DNA of 64,000 nt, from NCBI GenBank assembly GCA_026391835.1, contig JAPLDF010000062.1, positions 1-64,000 on the forward strand, written 5' to 3'. The notes under the pieces were generated by a model. That model did not search any database, was not told the origin of the DNA, and saw nothing but the letters and a program-made list of their open reading frames with translations. Source of the stretch: Bacteroidota bacterium. GTDB taxonomy: Bacteria > Bacteroidota > Bacteroidia > Bacteroidales > FEN-979. This document shows, piece by piece, positions 7,203 through 13,739 of the stretch (positions are counted from its first letter, which is position 1; each line of letters opens with the position of its first letter). Both the position numbers and the translations under genes were made by a program.

Positions 7203-8105
7203 ATGAATACCGCAGAAATTTACGCTTCCATCACCGAGAAAATCATCGCTAACCTGGAGACATCCGGAAGCTGGACAAAGCTTTGGCAGGTTCCCTCTCC
7301 GGTGAGTTTGATGGGCTACTACTACAAGGGTATCAATCGTCTTATTCTATCCACCGATCCATTCAAAAGCCGTGTTTATGGCACATTTGCACAGATCAGA
7401 TCCAATGGTGGAATGGTTCGCAAGGGCGAAAAGGCCACCATCATTGTCTTCTGGAAGAAAAGCGTAGGGGAGGATAAGGACACGAAGGAGAAGAAGAACC
7501 TTTTCCTGCTGAAGTACTATCACATTTTCAATTCCGAACAAGCTGACTTTGATGAAATAGGTGTTGAAAAGGTTGCCAAAATGAATAACCTGGTCCAGGA
7601 AAAGGTTAATTCAGAGTATCTGGAAGCAGATGCAATCGTTCAGGGTTATCCCAATCCACCTTACATACACTATTCAGACAAGGAAGACAGGGCCTGTTAT
7701 TCCCCGATGGCCGATCAGATCACCATACCTCAGATGCGCTACTTCGTTTCTTCTGATGCTTACTACCGCGTGCTTTTCCATGAAATGTGTCACGCGACCG
7801 GACACCCGAAAAGGCTGGACCGGTACGATGGCATGTCAAACAGTTTCGGGGATCTCCAATATTCCAAAGAAGAACTTGTAGCGGAGCTTGGTTCTGCCTT
7901 CCTGGGTGGCATCGCTAACCTGGATCCCGATATCCGCAATTCAGCAGCCTACATCCGGGGATGGGCGTCAGCCCTGAGAGATAACCAGAAGTGGATCATG
8001 TGGGCTGCTGCCCGTGCAGAGAAGGCCGCAAATTATATCCTTGGTAAAGAACAGAAGATCGTCGATGAAGAAGGTATTCTGGTACCCGAAGAAATTGAAG
8101 CTTAA
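7203..8105 (+). CDS. ardC: ArdC-family antirestriction protein (zincin metallopeptidase)
   Basis: A 300-aa protein of the ArdC family. The N-terminal ssDNA-binding-like domain (about 1-130, DUF1738 type) includes YYKGINRLIL and GGMVRKGEKATIIVFWKK. The C-terminal zinc metallopeptidase domain has HEMCHATGH near residues 193-201, with two His ligands and the catalytic Glu, and EELVAELG near 223-230 supplying the third ligand. ArdC proteins are known from leading regions of conjugative plasmids, where they protect incoming DNA from restriction. That role is inferred here by family. The ATG lies 8 nt after the conserved GGGGC of leader C. No terminator follows: the sequence runs within 20 nt into the truncated leader D. 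Confidence 0.9.
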   Translation: MNTAEIYASITEKIIANLETSGSWTKLWQVPSPVSLMGYYYKGINRLILSTDPFKSRVYGTFAQIRSNGGMVRKGEKATIIVFWKKSVGEDKDTKEKKNLFLLKYYHIFNSEQADFDEIGVEKVAKMNNLVQEKVNSEYLEADAIVQGYPNPPYIHYSDKEDRACYSPMADQITIPQMRYFVSSDAYYRVLFHEMCHATGHPKRLDRYDGMSNSFGDLQYSKEELVAELGSAFLGGIANLDPDIRNSAAYIRGWASALRDNQKWIMWAAARAEKAANYILGKEQKIVDEEGILVPEEIEA

Positions 8106-8120
8106 CAATCTCATTTTATA

Positions 8121-8152
8121 AACCGGCGTGCCAGATGCCAACATAAGTCCCC
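8121..8152 (+). promoter_or_regulatory. Left fragment of leader copy D, interrupted by the IS
   Basis: AACCGGCGTGCCAGATGCC followed by CATAAGTCCCC matches the start-proximal end of leaders B and C. The first hairpin and nested stems are missing because the ardC end abuts the fragment. The right part, AGGGCAGGGGC, resumes at 9871-9881, just before the ATG of the zinc-finger gene. The break falls at the CCCC/GGGG centre of the CCCCGGGGCAGGGGC box. Confidence 0.7.
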
Positions 8153-8241
8153 AAGGCCCTATGTTTGTAAAATGTAGCACAAGTCTGGAAATTTATTAGT
8201 TTTAAGCTACCACAGTTTATAACCTTTAAATAACCAGACTT

Positions 8242-9321
8242 ATGCAAACACAAAGTAACAAAATTGATTTCAATGGCCAGAACATTTATGTTGGCATTGA
8301 TGTACATCTTAAAAGTTGGAAGGTTACAATCATGACTGAAAGACTTCCTTTCAAAACGTTTTCCCAAGACCCCAATCCGGAGGTTTTGCATCATTATTTG
8401 ACAAGGAACTTCCCAAACGGGATCTACCATTCGGCTTATGAAGCCGGGTTTTGCGGATATTGGATCCACAATAAATTTTCAGCGTTAGGAATAAACTCTA
8501 TTGTTGTTAACCCTGCAGACATTCCCACAACCGATAAAGAAAAAGTTCAGAAAGCTGATAAAAGGGACAGCCAGAAAATAGCAAAGGCCTTACGCAGCGG
8601 CGATCTGAAGGGCATTCATGTATTGGCATCAAAAACACTTGAGGACAGATGCCTGGTGCGTACCCGGGCAACAATTGTCCAGGATCTCACCCGGAACAAG
8701 AATCGAATAAAATCATTCTTATACTTTCATGGAATTGAGATGCCTGAAAAATTTAAACTAATGCAACACCATTGGTCCAAAAGGTTTGTGGAATGGCTCA
8801 GAAGTATTGAAATGTCAGAGCAAAGTGGTAAAAAATCGCTCACTCTAATTATTGATGAGGCAGAACACTTAAGGTTGATCATATTGCAGGCAACGAGAGG
8901 GATCAGGGAGTTATCCGAAACTGAACAATATGCAGACCAGGTTCGATTGCTGCGAGGAATACCCGGGATAGGTTTGTTGACTGCCATGATCATATTGACA
9001 GAACTTGAGTCGGTAAATCGATTTGAAAGCTTCGATAAATTATGCAGTTTCATTGGTTTAATCCCGTCAACGCATTCAAGTGGAGAGAAGGAAAACATTG
9101 GAGAAATCACCCACAGGGGAAATGGTTTTCTCAGAGGGGCACTGGTTGAGAGTTCCTGGATTGCAGCAAGATTAGACCTGGCGCTGAATAAATCGTATCA
9201 TGACTATTGTAAGCGCATGGAACCAAATAAAGCAATTATAAGGATTGCAAGAAAATTATTAAACAGGATCAGGTTCGTGCTAAAAAACAATCAGCCATAT
9301 GTATGCTCTGTTGTAAAATGA
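8242..9321 (+). CDS. IS110-family transposase
   Basis: A 359-aa DEDD recombinase. The N-terminal RuvC-like domain shows YVGIDVHLKSW (Asp20), YEAGFCGYW (Glu66) and KADKRDSQKIAKAL (Asp105 and Asp108). The C-terminal domain has LRGIPGIGLLTAMII (HhH-like), GLIPSTHSSGE with the presumed catalytic Ser near 278-280, and GEITHRGNGFLRGALVE. Length and motif order are intact, so it looks functional. Such enzymes work with an RNA encoded in the element's own non-coding end, which guides target and donor choice. Confidence 0.93.
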   Translation: MQTQSNKIDFNGQNIYVGIDVHLKSWKVTIMTERLPFKTFSQDPNPEVLHHYLTRNFPNGIYHSAYEAGFCGYWIHNKFSALGINSIVVNPADIPTTDKEKVQKADKRDSQKIAKALRSGDLKGIHVLASKTLEDRCLVRTRATIVQDLTRNKNRIKSFLYFHGIEMPEKFKLMQHHWSKRFVEWLRSIEMSEQSGKKSLTLIIDEAEHLRLIILQATRGIRELSETEQYADQVRLLRGIPGIGLLTAMIILTELESVNRFESFDKLCSFIGLIPSTHSSGEKENIGEITHRGNGFLRGALVESSWIAARLDLALNKSYHDYCKRMEPNKAIIRIARKLLNRIRFVLKNNQPYVCSVVK

Positions 9322-9349
9322 AACTATGTGCTGTGGAAAAACACATTCA

Positions 9350-9559
9350 GTGAGACCGCTACCCCGGACTACAGTTCTAACTTTTGGAATCTGTTAACTT
9401 AAGGCTGCGGCTCACTTTCTTTATAAGAAAAAAATATTAATAGCATGAGCGTTATCTGTTTATACAAAACTAAATACTGTAAAAACATCTTCTGTAAGAC
9501 TGCTACCCCTGCCTGCAGTATTGAATTTTAATATCTGCTACTCCAAGGCTGCGGCTTAC
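9350..9559 (+). ncRNA. Candidate bridge/seekRNA region: two related 66-nt hairpins
   Basis: Two segments of equal length, 9350-9415 and 9494-9559, share one layout. The lower stems are GTGAG·A·CCGC with GCGG-CTCAC, and GTAAG·A·CTGC with GCGG-CTTAC; the G-C to A-T change is compensated. The upper stems are ACAG with CTGT (9371-9374, 9391-9394) and GCAG with CTGC (9515-9518, 9535-9538), again compensated, each with a bulged T on the 3' arm. The internal loops are 11 nt (5' side) and 12 nt (3' side) in both. Paired internal loops in the non-coding end of an IS110-type element fit the target- and donor-binding loops of a guide RNA. The transcript ends are not known. Confidence 0.6.
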
Positions 9560-9888
9560 ATTCTATAAAAAATAAAGCGAGGCAATACAGCCCGGATTAT
9601 AAACCGGTTCTGTTGATAGAAGGATGTTTTTATAGATTTAGTTCATTGAAATATCAGACATGGTAACTAAAGATGAGTTTATTGAGCCATAGGTGACAGC
9701 GAAAACAAAAAAGAGCCTCTCTTATCAAGAAGCTCTCATTGGTGTTTTCACCGTCATAAATCATATTGCTGGTGAGTTGCTCTCCAGCAGAGCTCACTTC
9801 CTCTTCAGATTTACCCTGTAAAGATAAAAAAAGAAAAAATAAATGGCCGGACTCTTGTTTTACAACATAGAGGGCAGGGGCTTTTTTT

Positions 9889-10119
9889 ATGAGTTATACA
9901 AAACAATCAGGAGATCCCAGGCAGATGACTTCACGGTTTGCCTCTTCTTGTCATACCTGTGGCAAGCCAGTTAAAAAAGGTGAAGAGATCATCTACTGGC
10001 CGAATGGAAAAAAGGCTGGCCACCTCGCTTGTGATCAGGCAGACTTCGCCCGATCCATTGAATCGTTCCAGGATGAAGAATATTACAGAGAATTCAACGG
10101 TCGGGGGGATTACCGATGA
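9889..10119 (+). CDS. Small zinc-finger protein
   Basis: A 76-aa protein with a likely zinc site C-x2-C-x23-H-x2-C (CHTCGKPV ... GHLACD) in its middle and an acidic/aromatic C-terminus. The spacing resembles treble-clef or ribbon modules; the specific function is unknown. The ATG lies 7 nt after AGGGCAGGGGC, the right half of leader D, so the gene originally belonged to a leader module. It overlaps the next gene by 4 nt (ATGA), indicating translational coupling. The IS directly upstream may have cut it off from its promoter. Confidence 0.75.
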   Translation: MSYTKQSGDPRQMTSRFASSCHTCGKPVKKGEEIIYWPNGKKAGHLACDQADFARSIESFQDEEYYREFNGRGDYR

Positions 10120-10523
10120 AGGACTTCGTTTACATTGACGAGGTTCCTGTAGAAGAACCTTGTGCACAGGTCGGCACAGAACACTACTACCATCTGGCAA
10201 TGATTGAAATTGCAGCTCACAGACACCAGTTGCTACGTCAACATGGTCATCCTCCTGATGGTTCATTCTTCAGGATCCATCCAAACACTCATGATGCCGG
10301 GACGTACTACACGCTCAATTTCGTCTTTGATGATGAGATTGAATCCCATATCGCCTATGCCTACCTGATGGAAAATTGTGCCATGAAATGGGATGCAGAA
10401 GCGCTGATTGAAATCATAGAGGCTGATCCGCACTACTTCGAACTTGTTGAACAATCGAACATAACCAAGTCACCAAGGCTTAATGCGTTTGTTCAACAGG
10501 TGATGAAGATCATGAATTCATAA
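10116..10523 (+). CDS. Hypothetical 135-aa accessory protein
   Basis: Starts in an ATGA overlap with the zinc-finger gene, so the two are coupled. The product is acidic and His-rich near the N-terminus (EHYYHLAMIEIAAHRHQLLRQ), with FDDEIESHIAYAYL in the middle and a helical C-terminus (LNAFVQQVMKIM). It has no signal peptide or membrane segment. I do not recognise a family. Cytosolic and part of a three-gene set shared with the 64-aa gene. Confidence 0.7.
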   Translation: MKDFVYIDEVPVEEPCAQVGTEHYYHLAMIEIAAHRHQLLRQHGHPPDGSFFRIHPNTHDAGTYYTLNFVFDDEIESHIAYAYLMENCAMKWDAEALIEIIEADPHYFELVEQSNITKSPRLNAFVQQVMKIMNS

Positions 10524-10564
10524 GCCAATGTTCAACTATCGTTAACCTTCCAAACTTATAAACC

Positions 10565-10759
10565 ATGCGACTTGTAAAATTAATATCCACGCCTGGCAAG
10601 GCAAGAGTGGCTTTTGTCAATCCCAAATATGTTGTTTCGGTTGAACCCCGGGACGATGGAGGTTGCTTTATCACTGCACTTGGGCCGACAGTCATAAAGG
10701 TGTTCTCTGACCACCGCAGTGCATCGACTATTGTGGCTTTGCTGTCAAACAGGGATTAA
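10565..10759 (+). CDS. Small beta-rich protein (FlbD-like pattern)
   Basis: A 64-aa protein, MRLVKLISTPGKARVAFVNPKYVVSVEP, then GGCFITALGPTVIKVF. The pattern of a basic strand, a VNP turn and a second strand resembles small FlbD/YlzI-like beta proteins, but no flagellar genes are in the window and the match is only by shape. It lies 41 nt after the 135-aa gene and 6 nt before a terminator, so it is probably the last gene of the three-gene unit. Confidence 0.65.
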   Translation: MRLVKLISTPGKARVAFVNPKYVVSVEPRDDGGCFITALGPTVIKVFSDHRSASTIVALLSNRD

Positions 10760-10765
10760 CAACTG

Positions 10766-10793
10766 GACCGGGGGCTTTGCCTCCGGTCTTTTT
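10766..10793 (+). terminator. Intrinsic terminator of the zinc-finger operon
   Basis: GACCGGGGGC (10766-10775), TTT loop and GCCTCCGGTC (10779-10788) form a 10-bp stem with one wobble, followed by TTTTT. Leader E begins 74 nt downstream. In between lies a further 8-bp inverted repeat, TACCAACC with GGTTGGTA (10821-10860 region). Confidence 0.9.
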
Positions 10794-10867
10794 CTATGGT
10801 CGTTCCTCCCTGGCATGGAATACCAACCTGCTAAAGGACTTTCTTCATCCTGGTTGGTAGCAGCAAC

Positions 10868-11159
10868 CTTTTTCTTTATGGGAGTAACGGTAAAGAAAAA
10901 GATTGATCAAAAAGAAAGCCGTCAAAATCAGATGGGCTGTTACTCAAAATTTGATGCGAAGGTAAACTCATGAAAATATCTGTCTCTAAATGGGGCTGAA
11001 TGGCGCTTCATGGGTGGTCTCTTTCAGATTTTTGAAGGTAAAAATCTGACCCTACCATTTGTTCCAGAATTTTCATTCCGTTTTTTGATGAGCATAAATT
11101 TTATTTAACCAGGCTGTGCCAGATGCCTAAATAAGTCTTCAGGGCAGGAGCGAAACACA
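10868..11159 (+). promoter_or_regulatory. Repeated structured leader, copy E (diverged)
   Basis: The most diverged copy, with the layout kept. The first hairpin is CTTTTTCTTTA 10868-10878 with TAAAGAAAAAG 10891-10901; the closing pair changed from G-C to A-T on both arms. GATCAAAAAGAAAGCC follows. Nested stems: AAAATTT 10936-10942 with 11096-11102; TGAAAAT 10971-10977 with ATTTTCA 11069-11075; ATGGGTGG 11010-11017 with CCTACCAT 11051-11058 (6 of 8 pairs); TCAGATTTTT 11024-11033 with AAAAATCTGA 11040-11049 (10 bp, loop GAAGGT). TGCCAGATGCC and AGGGCAGGAGC end 8 nt before the ATG. First hairpin to start codon is 292 nt. Confidence 0.75.
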
Positions 11160-11621
11160 ATGTCAAAGAATACCACAACACTGAAGCCGACAAACGGAAA
11201 TTCAAAGAACGCTGACGTAAGTGATGCAACTGTTGTTGCCGCTGAGCAGATTATCGCCGAAGTTGTCGCTGAATCAGCAAAACCGGTGCTGAACATTTTA
11301 CCGGAGGTTGCAGCTGCGGTGATCCCAGAAGTCAAACCTGAACCGGCTCCCAGGAAGGAGATGACCATGATGGAGAAGATCCTAAAGGTTGAAAATCTCC
11401 AGCTGGTTGTCGAAAAGAGGGCCAAACTTGTTCAGACACGCAGCGAACTTGACCGTTTTCAGACTTCTTCCAATGACTTCAACTGCTCAATGAGGCTGAA
11501 CGATTCAGACGGGAATGTATTCACCACAAGCTTTACCCCAGGGGTTAAGAAAGTGGTTGAATTTCTCCGGCAGGCATTTGATGAGAGCATTGAAGATGTT
11601 GAAAAGAAGATCACCTTCTGA
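11160..11621 (+). CDS. Alanine-rich accessory protein of unknown function
   Basis: A 153-aa protein in two parts. A low-complexity N-terminus (about 1-70, rich in Ala/Val/Glu/Pro, ending PEPAPRKE) is followed by a helical C-terminal domain starting MTMMEKILKVENLQLVVEKR and ending VVEFLRQAFDESIEDVEKKI. Short beta strands (CSMRLNDSDGNVFTTSF) lie in between. A disordered arm plus compact domain is common among small element-borne proteins; I do not know this family. It has its own leader (AGGAGC Shine-Dalgarno-like, 8 nt before ATG) and its own terminator. It is the last + strand accessory gene. Confidence 0.75.
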   Translation: MSKNTTTLKPTNGNSKNADVSDATVVAAEQIIAEVVAESAKPVLNILPEVAAAVIPEVKPEPAPRKEMTMMEKILKVENLQLVVEKRAKLVQTRSELDRFQTSSNDFNCSMRLNDSDGNVFTTSFTPGVKKVVEFLRQAFDESIEDVEKKITF

Positions 11622-11627
11622 GGCTTC

Positions 11628-11659
11628 GGGAGTTCCGCTGGGGCGGAACTCCCTTTTTT
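11628..11659 (+). terminator. Intrinsic terminator ending the accessory block
   Basis: GGGAGTTCCGC (11628-11638), loop TGGG and GCGGAACTCCC (11643-11653) form a perfect 11-bp stem followed by six T. It starts 6 nt after the stop of the 153-aa gene and closes the + strand modules. Confidence 0.92.
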
Positions 11660-11756
11660 AATGTTCGTAATGGCAAAATAATTCGATTGAGTGATTCTAA
11701 TCTAATGTGAAATCGATCGTATTAATAGGTTTCTTTTCATATCAGTGGTTTTGAGA

Positions 11757-11792
11757 TAAAAAAACGACGGCCACCAATCTGGTGACCGTCGT
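11757..11792 (-). terminator. Terminator of the first sulfatase gene
   Basis: ACGACGGCCACC (11764-11775) and GGTGACCGTCGT (11781-11792) pair over 12 positions. The odd pair is a U·G wobble only in the - strand transcript, which then runs into a T tract (A run 11757-11763 on the + strand). This shows it serves the - strand gene ending at 11812. Confidence 0.85.
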
Positions 11793-11811
11793 CCTAAACG
11801 ATGAATGAATT

Positions 11812-13374
11812 TTATTTGCTTCCAGCACCTTCCTGCAACTTTTGCAAGACATCATCGAGGTTAAAGGATGCTGGTTTTTGTCTTGGCGGGAAATCTTTAA
11901 ATGTCATGATAAATTGACTGACGACCGCCTGAGACGGTACAAGTAAAAATGCATGATCAAGCATCCAGTCGTAATAAGTATTTGAAGTAACATCTGCCAT
12001 TTCATAAGGATCAGTACGCAGATTATAGATATTTGGTATCCTTAGCGGAACAAACGGTTCCTGCCATATTTGCATGGTTCCTTTAACCCTTTGTTCCATG
12101 AAGACCAATTTCCAATTATCATACCTCACTGCCACCAGCTGACCATCATCGTTAAAATAGAAAAATGATTCACGAGGATCTTTGGTTGTTTGTCCGGTAA
12201 GTAAAGGAAGCATATTGTAACCGTCAAGATGTGCTTTAAACGTTCGATTGTCAACCGTGTAGCCTGTTAGAAGTTTTTCGGTGACATCAGGAACTCCGGC
12301 GGCTGCAAGCAAAGTTGGTAACATGTCCAGGTGAGAGATGATATCGTTGCAAACAGTGCCGGCTTTGATGTGACCTGGCCAACTAATTAGGGCAGGAACT
12401 CTGTATGCACCTTCCCAGTTGGTGTTTTTTTCACTGCGGAATGGTGTAGTACCAGCATCCGGCCAACTATTTTCATGCGGGCCATTATCGGTGCTATACA
12501 TTATGATTGTATTATCCGAAATGCCAAGTTTCTCGATCATGTCCAAGATCAGACCCACATTTTTATCATGGTCGATCATAGCATCATGATATTCACTCTG
12601 CCACCGGCCCGACTGGCCCATGCTCTCGGGTTTGGCATGGGTCCGGAAGTGCATGTGGGTGAAGTTTACCCAAAGAAATACAGGCTTACCGGCTTTCACC
12701 TGCTTTTCCATAAAAGCTGCACCATAAGCTGCAATTGTATCATCAATTGTTTCCATTCGCTTTTTGGTAAGGGGACCAGTATTTACAATTTTCTGGGTTC
12801 CATCAGACATAGCCCAACTATGCATTACCCCGCGTGGTCCAAATTTCTCCCTGAACTCAGGGAAATCCTTTGCGGGTGGATAATCTCTCAATTCTGGTTC
12901 TTCTTCGGCATTAAGATGGTAAAGATTGCCGAAGAACTCATCAAATCCATGGTTTGTCGGTAGATACTCATCCCGATCCCCCAAGTGGTTTTTCCCAAAT
13001 TGACCAGTAGCATATCCCTGTCCTTTCAACAATTCTGCGATGGTTGGGTCCTCCTTTTGTAAACCAACAGCAGCACCCGGCAATCCTACCTTTGTTAAAC
13101 CTGTACGCAAACCGCATTGACCTGTGATAAATGAAGCTCGTCCAGCTGTGCAACTTTGTTCGGCATAATAATCAGTGAACATCATTCCAGCTTTGGCTAC
13201 CCGGTCAATATTAGGTGTCTGATAACCCAAGAGCCCGTGCGTGTATGCACTTACATTCGACTGTCCGATGTCATCACCCCAGATGATGATGATGTTTGGT
13301 TTGTTATTTGATTTCTGCCCAAATGCTACTCCTATTAGAAAGAGGAAAAGAAACATCAATTTCATTTTTTTCAT
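11812..13374 (-). CDS. Secreted Cys-type sulfatase 1
   Basis: A 520-aa sulfatase, hydrolysing sulfate esters after export. The signal peptide spans about 1-20 (MKKMKLMFLFLFLIGVAFGQ). The metal-binding start IIIIWGDDIGQ gives the Asp pair. Cys75 in SCTAGRASF is the residue matured to formylglycine; the motif is C-x-A-x-R instead of the usual C-x-P-x-R. GKNHLGD, HMHFRTH and STDNGPHENSW supply further ligands. It needs a formylglycine-generating or anaerobic sulfatase-maturating enzyme encoded elsewhere. Substrate unknown; the sulfatase/adhesin context suggests sulfated polysaccharide. It is a paralogue of the second sulfatase here. A 365-nt gap with a terminator separates it from the 2715-aa protein gene, so it is probably transcribed separately. 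Confidence 0.9.
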   Translation of the reverse strand: MKKMKLMFLFLFLIGVAFGQKSNNKPNIIIIWGDDIGQSNVSAYTHGLLGYQTPNIDRVAKAGMMFTDYYAEQSCTAGRASFITGQCGLRTGLTKVGLPGAAVGLQKEDPTIAELLKGQGYATGQFGKNHLGDRDEYLPTNHGFDEFFGNLYHLNAEEEPELRDYPPAKDFPEFREKFGPRGVMHSWAMSDGTQKIVNTGPLTKKRMETIDDTIAAYGAAFMEKQVKAGKPVFLWVNFTHMHFRTHAKPESMGQSGRWQSEYHDAMIDHDKNVGLILDMIEKLGISDNTIIMYSTDNGPHENSWPDAGTTPFRSEKNTNWEGAYRVPALISWPGHIKAGTVCNDIISHLDMLPTLLAAAGVPDVTEKLLTGYTVDNRTFKAHLDGYNMLPLLTGQTTKDPRESFFYFNDDGQLVAVRYDNWKLVFMEQRVKGTMQIWQEPFVPLRIPNIYNLRTDPYEMADVTSNTYYDWMLDHAFLLVPSQAVVSQFIMTFKDFPPRQKPASFNLDDVLQKLQEGAGSK

Positions 13375-13739
13375 AGTGATAAAAGATAAAATTATTAATA
13401 TGGTTTATTCGATGTAAAACAGTGAAAAGTTAAGTACAACCTCGATAGATTAATTTCTATCTACTAATGACAATTGTTTCAACAGAGAAAGTTTTTTTCA
13501 AGCCATCGATGTTGAAATTGCATGACTGTAATTACCTATGAAGAATCAATATTTAATCTAGTCAGTATACTCGTTACCCTAAAAAACTTCACGATCCATT
13601 TAATATAATAAATTTAACAATCAGTTACTTAAAATAAAAATGAGGGTGTCTGATATTATTACGATACCCTCATTTTTCAATTTTAGCAGTATGCCACTTC
13701 CGCCGAACTATCAGCAAGAATCAATCATCCGTTTTAGCG
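13375..13739 (-). terminator. Intergenic stretch with terminator of the 2715-aa protein gene
   Basis: AAAAATGAGGGT (13636-13647) and ACCCTCATTTTT (13666-13677) form a perfect 12-bp stem with an 18-nt loop. Its A- and T-rich ends would allow termination in either direction; it lies about 60 nt after the giant gene's stop. The remaining ~260 nt up to the sulfatase start are AT-rich with no gene and should hold the sulfatase promoter, which I cannot place confidently. Confidence 0.75.

Larger units (their letters stand above)
8153..9871 (+). mobile_element. IS110-family insertion sequence
   Basis: About 1.72 kb. The limits come from comparing the split leader with intact copies: flank ...AAGTCCCC ends at 8152 and flank GGGCAGGGGC begins at 9872 (exact ends uncertain by 1-2 nt). 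Near the ends are imperfect inverted sequences, CCCTATGTTTGTAAAA (8157-8172) and TTTTACAACATAG (9858-9870). No target duplication is visible, as expected for IS110. One transposase gene lies near the left end. About 540 nt of non-coding sequence lies to its right, with two related hairpins (9350-9559) and a - strand terminator-like hairpin near 9709-9750. The long 3' non-coding part and subterminal repeats suggest the IS1111 group. Confidence 0.8.

Noticed and set aside
9709-9860. - strand open stretch and hairpin near the right end of the IS
   Set aside because: Encodes only a short fragment (about 50 residues) with no good start. Noted as a terminator-like hairpin, not as a gene.
702-11159. 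Leader copies as simple MITEs
   Set aside because: No target duplications or fixed terminal repeats, the arms are unequal, and distance to the start codon is nearly constant. Not fully excluded for the first hairpin alone.
1-11700. Could the repeated leader be a CRISPR array or integron attC array?
   Set aside because: Units are about 295 nt, separated by whole genes of different sizes, and lie upstream of, not after, the genes. No Cas genes, spacers, IntI or attC core sites seen.
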